Source: Phenylobacterium sp. (GTDB lineage: Bacteria > Pseudomonadota > Alphaproteobacteria > Caulobacterales > Caulobacteraceae). From it: 55,365 bases of DNA. Position 1 is the stretch's first letter. Each line of letters opens with the position of its first letter. Made by a program: the position numbers and the translations under genes. Of this stretch, positions 8,110 through 18,841 are shown one piece after another. A model generated the notes under the pieces. That model saw only the letters and a list, made by a program, of their open reading frames with translations. It had not been told where the DNA came from and did not search any database. The stretch is from contig NZ_JAEUMN010000117.1 of assembly GCF_016793225.1 (NCBI RefSeq), positions 1-55,365 on the forward strand, read 5' to 3'.

Positions 8110-9093
8110 CTAGCTGAGGGCGCCGGCCGCCAGCGCCACGACGAGCATGAGGCCCGCCGAGGTGTTGGACTTGAAGAGGCGCAGCGCCAGCGCGGGGTTG
8201 TCCAAGCGGACACGCCGCGCCTGCAGCGCAAGGTGGATGGCGAAGGCGAAGAGGGCGAGGTGGAAGCCCGCTCCCAGGCCGGCCGCCTGGCCAGCCACGA
8301 AGGCGGCGGTGACGGCCAGGAAATAAAAGCCCATCACCGCCTTCGGCGCGGCGCGGCCAAGCCGTCGCGCCGAGGATTTCACGCCGGCCAGGGCGTCGTC
8401 CTCGAGGTCCTGGATCGCGTAGATCGTGTCGTAGCCCAGGGTCCAGAACACGCCGCTCGCGTAGAGCAGGATCGCGGCTGCGCTGAGATGGCCGTAGTCG
8501 AGCAGGACGAAGCCCTGCGTCTGCCAGGTCCAGGCGCCGCCCAGCACCGACCCGCCGGTGGCGGCGGCGTAGCCCAGCAGCGCGCCCCAGTTGAAGGTCA
8601 GCCCCAGCCAGGCCTGCGGCCACCAGGTGATCCGCTTCATGAACGGGTAGGCGGCGACCAGCGCCAGCGAGGCCACCCCCAGCGCCACCGCGAGCGGAGA
8701 CAGCGCCAGCAGGATCACGAGCGAGACCAGGCTGCACGCGATCAGGAAGGCCCAGGCCTGCTTCACCCGGATCTGGCCCGAGGCCACCGGCCGGCCGGCC
8801 GTGCGCGCCACCTTGGCGTCGATGTCGCGGTCGACGATGTCGTTGTAGGCGCAGCCCGCCGCGCGCATGAGCGCCGCACCCACGAAGAACAGCGCGAGCA
8901 GCATGGGGTCGGGCAGGCGGCCGTCCTCGGCCGCGGCCAGCGTGATTCCCTGCCATCCCGGCAGCATCAGCAGCCAGACGCCCACCGGCCGGTCGAACCG
9001 TCCCAGCTTCAGCCAGGGCCGCAGGCGCGCCGGGGCCCATCGGTCGACCCAGTTGGTCGGCGCGGCGTCGGGCAGGGGCGCGGAAGGCTTCAT
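8110..9093 (-). CDS. ubiA: 4-hydroxybenzoate polyprenyltransferase
   Basis: 327 residues, multi-spanning inner-membrane prenyltransferase of ubiquinone biosynthesis that attaches the polyprenyl chain to 4-hydroxybenzoate. Both Asp-rich motifs for Mg-prenyl-diphosphate are present: NDIVDRDID (84-92) and 'DTIYAIQDLEDD' in the second half. 'GRPVASGQI' follows the first motif as in UbiA. Length is normal. Its minus-strand promoter must lie in 9094-9226. Another ubiquinone gene, coq7, lies far away in the window. Confidence 0.94.
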   Translation of the reverse strand: MKPSAPLPDAAPTNWVDRWAPARLRPWLKLGRFDRPVGVWLLMLPGWQGITLAAAEDGRLPDPMLLALFFVGAALMRAAGCAYNDIVDRDIDAKVARTAGRPVASGQIRVKQAWAFLIACSLVSLVILLALSPLAVALGVASLALVAAYPFMKRITWWPQAWLGLTFNWGALLGYAAATGGSVLGGAWTWQTQGFVLLDYGHLSAAAILLYASGVFWTLGYDTIYAIQDLEDDALAGVKSSARRLGRAAPKAVMGFYFLAVTAAFVAGQAAGLGAGFHLALFAFAIHLALQARRVRLDNPALALRLFKSNTSAGLMLVVALAAGALS

Positions 9094-9226
9094 GCCCTCC
9101 CTTTATGAGGCGGGGCAGGCCGGCGCCAGCGGGCCGGAGCGGGAAGTGCGCCGCGCTCCGGGGCGGTGGGACTGTGTCTCCCGCGCCACCCCTGGCGCTC
9201 GGAACGACGTGGGATGACCTCGTTCC

Positions 9227-9255
9227 TTGACCGTTCGATCGACCCCGCCTAGCGT
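9227..9255 (+). promoter_or_regulatory. Candidate promoter for the leader-ABC exporter unit
   Basis: TTGACC (9227-9232), 17 nt, TAGCGT (9250-9255). The -35 is good and the -10 weak. It would start transcription about 30 nt before the small ORF at 9295. Confidence 0.4.
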
Positions 9256-9294
9256 CCAAGCCTTCGAGGCCACGAACGAGGGAGGTCCGTCGGA

Positions 9295-9360
9295 ATGACA
9301 GCTGTCGCGATGACCAAACCCTGCGCGCGTCGTCTCGGGCCGCCGCCGCCGCTCCTGTAA
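9295..9360 (+). CDS. Possible leader peptide with RRL-GPPPP-LL
   Basis: A 21-residue ORF, MTAVAMTKPCARRLGPPPPL plus L, with a strong ribosome binding site (GGGAGG, 7 nt upstream) and TAA stop. It carries Arg-Arg and four consecutive prolines near the C-terminus; polyproline slows ribosomes unless EF-P acts, as used in the MgtL leader. Its stop lies 9 nt before a stable hairpin and about 200 nt before the ABC exporter gene. This is the layout of a translational attenuator; function is inference. Confidence 0.4.
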   Translation: MTAVAMTKPCARRLGPPPPLL

Positions 9361-9368
9361 CTCCGAGC

Positions 9369-9408
9369 CGCTTCGCCGCGTGGCCTGACGGGCCGCCTCC
9401 GCGAAGCG
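9369..9408 (+). promoter_or_regulatory. Hairpin after the leader ORF
   Basis: CGCTTCGC (9369-9376) pairs perfectly with GCGAAGCG (9401-9408); inside, GGCC (9382-9385) can pair with a second GGCC. There is no T-run, so it is not an ordinary terminator. The remainder of the gap to 9558 shows no further gene. Confidence 0.4.
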
Positions 9409-9558
9409 ATCCCGCGCGCCTCCAGAAGACCGCCCAGCCGAGGGCCTCCGGGCCTGTCGGCTCGAAGCCTACCGCGAAGCCCATCGACCTTTTTCCGCGC
9501 AGGACCATGTGCGGGCTCCAGAGGAGCCGCCGGTCCGGCGCCCGCATTCGAGACCGCC

Positions 9559-11326
<1,768 letters not shown>

Positions 11327-11346
<20 letters not shown>

Positions 11347-11854
11347 TCGCGCTCTCGCGCCTCACGCCCCCTCCGTCTCGCCGCTTCCTCGGCGATCCAC
11401 CTCCCCCGCGGGGCGGGGGAGGAGCGGGAGGGTGCTCCTCCCCTGCGAAGCGGGGGAGGTGGCTGACGGCGCAGCCGTCAGACGGAGGGGGCGCGTCGGC
11501 CGATCCTCTCGGCCGCCATCGCCAGATCCACGCCGTGACGTGCTCGGGATCCCTGGGCACGGCCGCCGCCGAGATCCGCACGACCTCGATCCCCTCGCGC
11601 CTCAGGAACGCATCCCGCCGCGCGTCGCGCTGCGCACGATCGCCGAAGCCGTGGCCCTGCCCATCGATCTCGACGCAGAGGCGGGCCGAGGCGCAGTAGA
11701 CGTCGAGGACGTAGGGGTGGACCGGATGCTGGCGGCGGAACGCTGGTCGCCCCGGCTCGCGCCGTCGGACGCGCACCCAGATCAGCTTTTCCGGAAGGCT
11801 GAGCCCGCCGCGGAGGGCCTTGGCGCGGGCGTGCGTCCGCGCGGGCGATCTCAT
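11327..11854 (-). CDS. DUF559 (Vsr-like endonuclease fold) protein with repeat-derived tail
   Basis: 175 residues. The conserved core is 'LSLPEKLIWVRVRRRE', 'FRRQHPVHPYVLDVYCAS', 'LCVEIDGQGH' and 'RDAFLRREGIEVVRI', a PD-(D/E)xK-type nuclease fold related to Vsr and REase-like proteins. The domain ends near 'VPRDPEHVTAWIW'; the last 50 or so residues come from translating the structured repeat at 11365-11493, so the natural end is probably earlier or the tail is tolerated. It overlaps the YcaQ-like gene by ATGA, so it is the second gene of an SOS-boxed operon. The nuclease role is inferred from the fold. Confidence 0.8.
11365..11493. repeat. 129-bp structured repeat with perfect 14-bp terminal inverted repeats
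   Basis: CGCCCCCTCCGTCT (11365-11378) and AGACGGAGGGGGCG (11480-11493) are exact inverse copies. Inside are further palindromes: CTCCCCCGC...GCGGGGGAG, GAGGAGC...GCTCCTC and CTGACGGC-GCA-GCCGTCAG. The translation 'DGCAVSHLPRFAGE' is a familiar artefact of a dispersed repeat in Caulobacterales-type genomes. It forms the 3' part of the DUF559 gene and sits against the end of the ABC exporter gene. Likely a MITE- or REP-like element. Confidence 0.8.
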
Positions 11855-13074
11855 GACGCCCCCTCCTTCTCGCCGCCGGTAACGAGTGGGGCGAGGGCGG
11901 GGGCGAGGTCGCCGCGGGGGCGGACCTGGACCGAACCCAGGCCCAGCCAGCCCGCCATGCGCTGGAGCTCGGCGGCGAGCTTCGCCGGGGTGTCGGGCGA
12001 GGCCCAGGGCTCGGCGTGCGCGGACTGCGCCACGAGGACGCCCGCCTTGCGGTCGGCCTTGAGGTCCACGCGCGCGGTCAGCGCGTCGCCCTCGAGGAAC
12101 GGCAGGACGTAGTAGCCGTGCTGGCGCTTGTGCGCCGGCGTGTAGATCTCGATCCGGTAGCGGACGCCGAACATCCGCTCGGTGCGGTCGCGGAACCAGA
12201 TGGCGTTGTCGAAGGGCGAGAGCAGCGCCGCGGCCTCGATCCGGCGGGGCCGGCGCGCGGCGGGGTCGAGGTAGGCGGGCTCGCGCCAGCCCTTCACGGT
12301 AACGGGTACGAGCTCGCCGGCCTCCACGAGCTCGGCCAGGCGGTCCTTCGCGCCGTCGACCGGCATGCGGAAGTAGTCGCGCAGGTCGCGGGCGGTGGCC
12401 ACGCCCATGGCGCGGGCGGCGATGCGGTAGAGCTCGCGCTGGGCGTCGGCGCGCGGCGGCGTCGGCGCGTCGAGGACGGCCTTCGGCAGCACCCGTTCCG
12501 GCAGGCCGTAGACGCGCTCGAAGGTCCCGCGCCGGGTGGCGGTGGTGAGCTCGCCGGTCCAGAACAGCGCCTCGACCGCCCGCTTGGCCTCGCTCCAGCC
12601 CCACCAGCCGCCTTCGCCCTTGTGCCCCATCTCCAGCTCGGAGGCGGCGAGGGGGCCGCGGTCGCGGATCTCGTCCAGGACCCGATCGACGAAATCGCGC
12701 CGTTCGCGCAGGAAGCGGGCGATGCCCTTCCACACGCCGACGCCGTCGTGGGCGTCCTGCATGCGCCAGCGGAGCAGCGGCTGCTGCGCCAGCGGGAGGA
12801 GCGAGGCCTCGTGCGCCCAGTACTCGAACAGCGGCCGCTTCCTGGCCCACGCGACCTCCTCCAGCAACTCGCGCGGATAGGCCCCCAGGCGCGAGAAGAA
12901 GGGCAGGTAGTGCGTGCGCGAGACCACGTTCACCGAGTCGATCTGCACCACGCCGAGCCGTTCGATCGTCCGCACAAGCTGGCGGCACCCCGCGGGCGCG
13001 TCGCGGTCGCCGCCGAGGCCCTGGGCGGCAAGGGCGATGCGGCGCGCCTCGGCGGCGGAAAGGGTGTCCTTCAT
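11851..13074 (-). CDS. YcaQ/AlkX-type winged-helix DNA glycosylase
   Basis: 407 residues of the HTH_42 (AlkZ/YcaQ) family. The N-terminus carries 'LGVVQIDSVNVVSRTHYLPF', whose Q-I-D is the catalytic QxD motif of YcaQ (AlkX), the branch that unhooks interstrand crosslinks and removes alkylated bases. Later 'RWRMQD', 'GGWWGWSEAKRAVEALFWTGEL' and 'LSPFDNAIWFRDRTERMF' are family-typical. Gene order is glycosylase then DUF559 with an ATGA overlap. A LexA-type box lies 37 bp upstream of the ATG, so DNA damage should induce it. Confidence 0.9.
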   Translation of the reverse strand: MKDTLSAAEARRIALAAQGLGGDRDAPAGCRQLVRTIERLGVVQIDSVNVVSRTHYLPFFSRLGAYPRELLEEVAWARKRPLFEYWAHEASLLPLAQQPLLRWRMQDAHDGVGVWKGIARFLRERRDFVDRVLDEIRDRGPLAASELEMGHKGEGGWWGWSEAKRAVEALFWTGELTTATRRGTFERVYGLPERVLPKAVLDAPTPPRADAQRELYRIAARAMGVATARDLRDYFRMPVDGAKDRLAELVEAGELVPVTVKGWREPAYLDPAARRPRRIEAAALLSPFDNAIWFRDRTERMFGVRYRIEIYTPAHKRQHGYYVLPFLEGDALTARVDLKADRKAGVLVAQSAHAEPWASPDTPAKLAAELQRMAGWLGLGSVQVRPRGDLAPALAPLVTGGEKEGAS

Positions 13075-13110
13075 GCGGGCCTCCGAAGACTCCCCGGCAG
13101 GCTAGCCGCC

Positions 13111-13125
13111 GAACAAAGGCGGAAC
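13111..13125 (-). promoter_or_regulatory. LexA (SOS) box
   Basis: GAAC-AAAGGCG-GAAC, i.e. GTTC-N7-GTTC on the strand of the glycosylase gene, an exact match to the alphaproteobacterial LexA consensus. It lies 37 bp upstream of the YcaQ-like start codon, inside the expected promoter. Confidence 0.75.
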
Positions 13126-13243
13126 AAGATTGAGTCAACGGATGGTTAACAGCCTTGGCCTTACCGCCTGCGCGCGCGGAACAAAGCGAGATGACCTGTG
13201 GTCGATTGTCGCGCCTGGTGCAAACGATGGTTGCGCGCCGGGA

Positions 13244-13996
13244 TCAGGGCTCCAGTCGGCCGTCCGCGAGCGCCGCGGTCGAGAACTCGAACACCACCTC
13301 AGGGTCCGGGGGCTCGATGCGGTCCGCGATCGCCGGCGGCGCCAGGACCCTCAGGAGATGGCGCATGATGCTGGCCCGGGCGACCTTCTTGCGATCGGTG
13401 CGGACGATGGTCCAGGGCGCCTCGGGCAGGTGGGTGCGCCGGAGCATCTCGTCGCGCGCCGCCGAGTAGTCGCTCCACTTCTCCTGCGCCACCGCGTCCA
13501 AGGGACTGATCTTCAGCGCCTTCAGCGGGTCGGTCCGCCGGGCCTCGAGCCGCGCCGCCTGCTCCTCGCGCGAGATGTCGAGCCAGAGCTTGACGATCTG
13601 GACGCCCGAGTTGACCAGCATGCGCTCGAAGACGGGCACGTCGCGCAGGAATCGCTCCTGCTCGTCGGGCGTGGCGAACCCCATCACCCGTTCGACGCCG
13701 GCCCGGTTGTACCAGGAGCGGTTGAGGATCACGAGTTCGCCCTCAGCCGGCAGGTGCTCGACGTAGCGTTGGAAGTACCACTGGCTGCGCTCGCGCTCGG
13801 TCGGCTTCGGCAGGGCGACCACCCGGGTGGCGCGGATCGACAGGTGCTCGACGATGCGCTTGATCGCGCCGTCCTTGCCCGCGGTGTCGCGGCCCTCGAA
13901 GATCACCAGGTCGCGCTCGCCCGCGGCGATGGCGTGCTGCTGGAAGCGGACCAGGGCCGCCTGCAGGGCTTCGACGTCGTCGTCTTGTTCGGCCAT
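13244..13996 (-). CDS. ppk2: Polyphosphate kinase 2 family protein
   Basis: 250 residues (ATG 13996). P-loop 'FEGRDTAGKDG' (about 33-43), Walker-B-like 'VILNRSWYNRAG' (89-100) and lid 'RRTDPLKALKISPLDA' are diagnostic of single-domain PPK2, which phosphorylates nucleoside diphosphates (or monophosphates) using polyphosphate. The class I subtype (NDP to NTP) is probable from 'TDPLK' spacing but not certain. Divergent from rsmE with 72 bp between start codons. The longer frame to 14416 is a shadow of rsmE. Confidence 0.93.
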   Translation of the reverse strand: MAEQDDDVEALQAALVRFQQHAIAAGERDLVIFEGRDTAGKDGAIKRIVEHLSIRATRVVALPKPTERERSQWYFQRYVEHLPAEGELVILNRSWYNRAGVERVMGFATPDEQERFLRDVPVFERMLVNSGVQIVKLWLDISREEQAARLEARRTDPLKALKISPLDAVAQEKWSDYSAARDEMLRRTHLPEAPWTIVRTDRKKVARASIMRHLLRVLAPPAIADRIEPPDPEVVFEFSTAALADGRLEP

Positions 13997-14068
13997 GAAC
14001 CTCTCTCGTCGGCTGGCGTGCGCGGTCCGCCGGATGCGGCTGCGGCAAGGTCGCGCTAGAACGCGCGA

Positions 14069-14782
14069 ATGATCCGCCTGTTCGTTCCCCACGACCTCTC
14101 GACCGGCGCACGCCTCGACCTGGACGAGGGGCAGAGCCGGTACCTCGCCGCGGTGATGCGGCAGGCGCCGGGCGACGCCGTGGCGGTGTTCAACGGCCGC
14201 GACGGGGAATGGCGCGCGGTGGTGGCGAGCGTGACCAAGCGCGGCGTCAGCCTCGATGTGGACGCTCTTGCGCGGCCGCAGGCCGAGGGGCCCGACCTGG
14301 ACCTGGTCGTCGCCCTGGTGAAGCGCGCGCGGCTGGAAACCATCGTGGAGAAGGCCGCGGAACTCGGCGCCCGGCGCGTGCGCCCGGTGATCACCGAGCG
14401 GACCCAGGCCGACCACACCCGGGTCGACCGGCTGCAGGCCATCGCCGTCGAGGCCTCGGAACAGACCGGCCGGCTGGACGTGCCGCAGGTCCTGGAGCCG
14501 GTCCGGCTGGAGCGGATGCTCGCCGACTGGGAGGCGGGGCGACGGCTGCTGTTCTGCGACGAGGCCGGCGAGGCGCGCCCGGTGCTGCAGGCGGTGGACG
14601 GCGCCGGCGCCTGGGCGATCCTGATCGGACCCGAGGGCGGGTTCTCGCCGCGCGAGCGCGCCGTGCTGCGGGCGCTGCCCTTCGCGACGCCGGCGGGCCT
14701 GGGCCCGCGGATCCTGCGCGCCGACACGGCCGCGATCAGCGCGCTGACGCTGTGGCAGGCGGCGGTCGGGGACTGGCGATAG
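14069..14782 (+). CDS. rsmE: 16S rRNA m3U1498 methyltransferase
   Basis: 237 residues. N-terminal PUA-like region 'MIRLFVPHDL...QSRYLAAVMR', then the SPOUT knot: 'LIGPEGGFSPRE' (GPEGGF 187-192) and 'LGPRILRADTAAI' (from 211). It methylates N3 of U1498 in 16S rRNA. Length and motifs are complete. In Caulobacterales it often sits close to ubiA; here other genes lie between. Confidence 0.95.
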   Translation: MIRLFVPHDLSTGARLDLDEGQSRYLAAVMRQAPGDAVAVFNGRDGEWRAVVASVTKRGVSLDVDALARPQAEGPDLDLVVALVKRARLETIVEKAAELGARRVRPVITERTQADHTRVDRLQAIAVEASEQTGRLDVPQVLEPVRLERMLADWEAGRRLLFCDEAGEARPVLQAVDGAGAWAILIGPEGGFSPRERAVLRALPFATPAGLGPRILRADTAAISALTLWQAAVGDWR

Positions 14783-14803
14783 CCCCCGCTCGGCCCGGCC
14801 GCC

Positions 14804-17038
14804 CTACGCCTTGATCGCCGCCTTGACCGCCGCCGGCCGGATGGGCAGGTCGCGCACCCGGGCGCCGACGGCGCGGTAGATCGCGTTGCCGATCGCCGGG
14901 CCGACCACGGTCGTCGCCGGCTCGCCCAGGCCCACGGGAGCCTCGGCCGAGGGGATGAACTCCACCTCCACGTCCGGCACGTCGCCCATCCGCAGCGGCG
15001 TGTAGGTGTCGAGGTTCACGTCCTTCACCTGGCCGTTCTCGAAGGCCGTGCCCTCGTGCAGCGCGAGGCTGAGGCCCCAGAGGGCGGCGCCCTCCACCTG
15101 GGCCAGCGCGCCATCCGGGTTCACCACCGTCCCGCAGTCGATGACCAGGGTGAGCTTTTCGACCTTCACGGCGCCCGTGGCGGGATCCACCCGCACGCGC
15201 GCGGCGCAGCCGGTCCAGGTGGGCATGTCGCGCTCCTGGCCGAAGGTCGTGGCGATCCCCAGGCCAGTGTTGCGCGGCAGCGCCTGCCCCCAGCCGGCCT
15301 TGGTCGCCAGGCGCTTCAGGACCGCGGCCTGGCGGCGGGCGCCGCCCACCGCGTTCGGCGCCGAGCCGGCGTTCCGGCCGCTCGCGTCCAGCATGGCGAG
15401 GCGGAACGCCACGGGGTCGGCCCCCGCCTCGGCCGCGGCCTCGTCCATGAAGCTCTCGACGGCCCAGTTGGTGAAGCCGGGGCCGACCGAGCGCAGCCAG
15501 CCCGGCCGGAAGGTCTCGTTGGCGAGGTCGTTGCCGATCGCCCGAACCCGATGGGCGCCGACGCTGTACCAATGGTTCGCGCCGTTGATCGCGAAGGGGT
15601 CGAATGGCGCGTCGTTCGCGCCCTTGGGCATGAAGAACGGCGCCATGGCCTGGGTGGGCCACCCGGCGCAGCAGTCGTGCTGCATGGCCACGATGCGGCC
15701 CCCGTCCAGGGCGGCCTTCACCACCTGGACCGACGGTGAGCGCGGACTGTCGAAGCGGCTGTCGTCTGCGCGGGTCCAGACCACCTTCACGGGCTTGCCG
15801 CCGATCGCCTTCGACGCCAGCGCCGCGGCGACGGCGTAGTCGCCGTTGAGCCGGCGCCCGAACCCGCCGCCCAGCAGGTGGGTGCGAAGGACGATGGTCT
15901 CCTCCTTGCGTCCCAGCGCCTGCGCCAGCCACGGCAGGACCAGCGACTGCCACTGGTTGCCTGTGTGGATCTCGAACACGCCGTCCTTCTCGAAGGCGAG
16001 CGCGTTCACCGGCTCCATCTGGAAATGCAGCGCCGTGGAGGTGGTGTAGGTGCGCTCCACCGTCTTGCGCGCCGCTGAGAAAGCGGCGTCGACGCCCGGA
16101 TCCTCGACGACGAGGCCGCCCTTCGACCGGTCGGCGATCAGCGCGCGGGCGCGGGCCTGCAGGTCGGCTTCCGAGACGCCGGCGCCGGGGCCCGGCGTCC
16201 ACGTGACCTTGAGCGCTTCCGCGGCGCGGTCGGCGGCGACGAAGGTCTCGGCGTAGACCATCACGAGGCCGGGGACCGTGCCGGACGGGTCGTCCATCGC
16301 GAGCGCGCGGATGAACCCGGGAACCTTGCGCGCCTCGCGGTCGTCGATCGACACGACCTTCGCGCCGTACCGGGTCGGCGGCAGCCTGGGCCGGGCGTAG
16401 ATCATGCCCGGGACCTTGGCGTCGAGGCCGTAGACGGCCGAGCCGTCCACCTTGCCGGGGATGTCCCGCTGCGGCGCGGGCCGCCCGAGCAGGCGGCGGG
16501 TGGTGGCGGGCTTGGGCTGCAGCTTCGCCAGATCCTCCGGGGACCAGCGCCGCGAGAGGTCGCCGCGGGCGACGATCTCGCCGTAGCCGATGGACTTGCC
16601 GCCCAGCGTGACGCGGCCGTCGCGGGCCGTCGCCTGCGCGGGCGGACCGCCCAGCAACCTGGCGCCGGCCTCCACCAGGGTGATGCGGCCGGCCGCCGCC
16701 GCCTGGCTGTAGAGGGGGTAGGACTGCCACACCGACCAGGAGCCGCCGGTGACCATCAGGCCCCACTTGGGGTCGCTGTCCACGTGGACGAAGCTGACCT
16801 TCGACCAGTCGGCCTCGAGTTCCTCGGCGACGATCCGGGCGATGGCCGTGCCGACGTGCTGCCCCATCTCGGCGCGGATGACGTGGACGACCACGTTCCC
16901 CGAGGTGTCGATGGTGTACCAGATGGTCGGCGCGTAACTCCCGGCGGCGCCCGCCGGAGCCGACAGGGCGAACGTGGCGCCCGCGGCGCCGACGGTGACC
17001 AGGAAGCCGCGGCGGGAGAGGTCGGTCGGGGCGTTCAT
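14804..17038 (-). CDS. Molybdopterin-binding subunit, isoquinoline 1-oxidoreductase beta type
   Basis: 744 residues of the xanthine-oxidase family large subunit. Starts [17 protein letters not shown]: a twin-arginine signal (SRRGFLV), so the complex is exported folded to the periplasm. Visible family features: '[21 protein letters not shown]', '[20 protein letters not shown]', '[16 protein letters not shown]' (pterin contact) and C-terminal '[20 protein letters not shown]' with the catalytic Glu (GEP). It would hydroxylate an N-heterocycle or oxidise an aldehyde; the true substrate is unknown. Its start overlaps the 2Fe-2S subunit stop (ATGA). No FAD subunit, typical of the Ior type. Confidence 0.92.
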   Translation of the reverse strand: MNAPTDLSRRGFLVTVGAAGATFALSAPAGAAGSYAPTIWYTIDTSGNVVVHVIRAEMGQHVGTAIARIVAEELEADWSKVSFVHVDSDPKWGLMVTGGSWSVWQSYPLYSQAAAAGRITLVEAGARLLGGPPAQATARDGRVTLGGKSIGYGEIVARGDLSRRWSPEDLAKLQPKPATTRRLLGRPAPQRDIPGKVDGSAVYGLDAKVPGMIYARPRLPPTRYGAKVVSIDDREARKVPGFIRALAMDDPSGTVPGLVMVYAETFVAADRAAEALKVTWTPGPGAGVSEADLQARARALIADRSKGGLVVEDPGVDAAFSAARKTVERTYTTSTALHFQMEPVNALAFEKDGVFEIHTGNQWQSLVLPWLAQALGRKEETIVLRTHLLGGGFGRRLNGDYAVAAALASKAIGGKPVKVVWTRADDSRFDSPRSPSVQVVKAALDGGRIVAMQHDCCAGWPTQAMAPFFMPKGANDAPFDPFAINGANHWYSVGAHRVRAIGNDLANETFRPGWLRSVGPGFTNWAVESFMDEAAAEAGADPVAFRLAMLDASGRNAGSAPNAVGGARRQAAVLKRLATKAGWGQALPRNTGLGIATTFGQERDMPTWTGCAARVRVDPATGAVKVEKLTLVIDCGTVVNPDGALAQVEGAALWGLSLALHEGTAFENGQVKDVNLDTYTPLRMGDVPDVEVEFIPSAEAPVGLGEPATTVVGPAIGNAIYRAVGARVRDLPIRPAAVKAAIKA

Positions 17039-17490
17039 GCCTTCGCTCCCTGTCCGGCGGCGAGCTTGATCGCGCGGCGGATCCGCAGGTAGGCCATGCA
17101 GCGGCAGAGGTTGCCGGTCATGGCGGCGTCTATGTCGGCGTCGCTCGGCTGCGGCTTGGATTTCAGCAGGGCGGCGGCCTGCATGATCTGGCCCGACTGG
17201 CAGTAGCCGCACTGCGGCGCCTGGGCCTCGATCCAGGCCTTCTGCAGCGGGTGGCTTCCACCCAGGCCCTCGATGGTGGTGACCGCCTGTCCGGCGACCG
17301 CCGACGTGGGCGTTATGCAGGCGCGGACGGCCTCACCGTTCACGTGCACCGTGCAGGCGCCGCACTGGCCGATCCCGCAGCCGAACTTCGTGCCGGTGAG
17401 GCCGATCTCGTCGCGCAGCGTCCAGAGCAGCGGGGCGTCGTCGGGCGCCTTGGCGGTGACCTCGCGGCCGTTGAGTCTGAAGGTCGTCAT
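17035..17490 (-). CDS. (2Fe-2S)-binding subunit, IorA type
   Basis: 151 residues with all eight iron-sulfur cysteines: plant-ferredoxin cluster C38, C43, C46, C58 ('CGIGQCGAC') and helical cluster C94, C97, C129, C131 ('[10 protein letters not shown]', 'CRC'). It passes electrons from the molybdenum subunit to a membrane or cytochrome acceptor. First gene of the two-gene operon, carried across the membrane with its Tat-tagged partner. The + strand long ORFs over this area are shadows. Confidence 0.94.
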   Translation of the reverse strand: MTTFRLNGREVTAKAPDDAPLLWTLRDEIGLTGTKFGCGIGQCGACTVHVNGEAVRACITPTSAVAGQAVTTIEGLGGSHPLQKAWIEAQAPQCGYCQSGQIMQAAALLKSKPQPSDADIDAAMTGNLCRCMAYLRIRRAIKLAAGQGAKA

Positions 17491-17553
17491 GCTCCCCTCC
17501 CAAGTCGCGCTGACGCGCCAGCGGACGCCATTCCGGCCCCGGCGGCAAGAGGA

Positions 17554-18753
17554 TTAGCGAAGCTCGTCGTGCGGCGACGCGCTGCGCCGCGCCGCCGCGA
17601 GCCGCAGCAGCGCGACGCCCAGCAGCAACGAGGCCAGCGAGCCCACGACCACGCCGGCGCGCACCTGCGTCTGGCGGGCCGGGTCGGCGTCGGGGAAGGC
17701 CAGGGCTCCGATGTAGAGGCTCATGGTGAAGCCCACGCCGCAGAGGGCGGAGACTCCGTAGAGTTCCAGCCACTTGGCCCCGGTGGGCCGCCGCGCCCAC
17801 TTGAGCCCGATCGCCAGCGCCGCCGCGCCGAAAATCCCCAGCTGCTTGCCGAAGAACAGGCCCGCGGCCACGCCGATGCTGACGGGGCCCAGGGCCTTGC
17901 CGGTTTCCGCGCCGAGCGTGAAGCCCGCGGCCGTGAAGGCGAAGAGCGGCAGGATCAGGAAGGCGACGTAGGGGTGCAGCGCCTCCATGGTCTCGTTCAG
18001 GACCCCCGGCCCGCCCGGGCGCTTCGGCTCCAGGGGCATGCAGAAGGCGGCCGCGACGCCGGCGATCGAGGTGTTGATCCCCGACTTCAGTGTGAAGGCC
18101 CAGAGAAGCAGCCCGCCGGCGACCCAGAAGGTGTAGGGCGCGGCCCGCCAGCGTCCCATGGCGGCCAGGACCGCGGTCGTGATCGCGGCCGCGGCCAGCA
18201 TCGGGAAGCGCAGCTCGGTCGTGTAGAGCACAGCGATCAGCGCCACCGCCACGAGGTCGTCGAGGATCGCGATGGTGAGCAGGAAGACCCGCAGCGTCGG
18301 CGGCAGGCGGGGGCCGGCCGCAGCCAGGGCGGCCAGGGCGAAGGCGATGTCGGTGGCGGTCGGGATCGGCCAGCCGGCCGTGCGGCCATCCGCGGCGACG
18401 CCGTTGACCGCGAGGTAGACCAGGGCCGGGACGGCCACGCCGCCGGCCGCCGCCAGGATGGGCAGCGCCAGCCTGCGCGGGTTCGACAGCTCGCCGCGAG
18501 CGATCTCGTACTTGATCTCGAGCCCGACGACGAAAAAGAAGACCGGCATCAGGAGCGACTTCACCCAGCCGCCCAGGCTCATGGTCTCCTCGAAGGGGCC
18601 GATCCGCACCGGCGTCGGCTGGTGGATGAAGCCGTAGTAGCTCGCCGCCCACGGGGAGTTCGCCCACGCCACGGCGGCCAGCGCCGCGACGACCAGCAGC
18701 GCGCCCGATCCCGTCTCGGTCTTCAGGAACTCCAGCGTGGAGCGGCGCGGCAT
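17554..18753 (-). CDS. nhaA: Na+/H+ antiporter NhaA
   Basis: 399 residues, about 11-12 membrane helices. Signatures: 'LLMPVFFFVVGLEIKYEI', 'GWPIPTATDIAFALAAL' and 'TIAILDDLVAVALIAVL' with the Asp pair that binds Na+/H+, and 'GVGFTMSLYIGALAF' near the end. It expels Na+ in exchange for protons at alkaline pH. Separate transcription unit; its start faces the divergent CMD gene at 18842 across 88 bp. Confidence 0.95.
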   Translation of the reverse strand: MPRRSTLEFLKTETGSGALLVVAALAAVAWANSPWAASYYGFIHQPTPVRIGPFEETMSLGGWVKSLLMPVFFFVVGLEIKYEIARGELSNPRRLALPILAAAGGVAVPALVYLAVNGVAADGRTAGWPIPTATDIAFALAALAAAGPRLPPTLRVFLLTIAILDDLVAVALIAVLYTTELRFPMLAAAAITTAVLAAMGRWRAAPYTFWVAGGLLLWAFTLKSGINTSIAGVAAAFCMPLEPKRPGGPGVLNETMEALHPYVAFLILPLFAFTAAGFTLGAETGKALGPVSIGVAAGLFFGKQLGIFGAAALAIGLKWARRPTGAKWLELYGVSALCGVGFTMSLYIGALAFPDADPARQTQVRAGVVVGSLASLLLGVALLRLAAARRSASPHDELR

Positions 18754-18841
18754 GGGCCCTGCCTATCAACCGCCTCGGCCACGCTCTAGCGAAATCGGGC
18801 GCGCCCACTAAGCTGTCGCGATCCATTTCCCGAGGATCGCC

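Noticed and set aside
7199-9547. 782-aa frame on the minus strand
   Set aside because: Only the first part (206 aa, from 7819) is a TetR protein; the upstream extension crosses ubiA in another frame.
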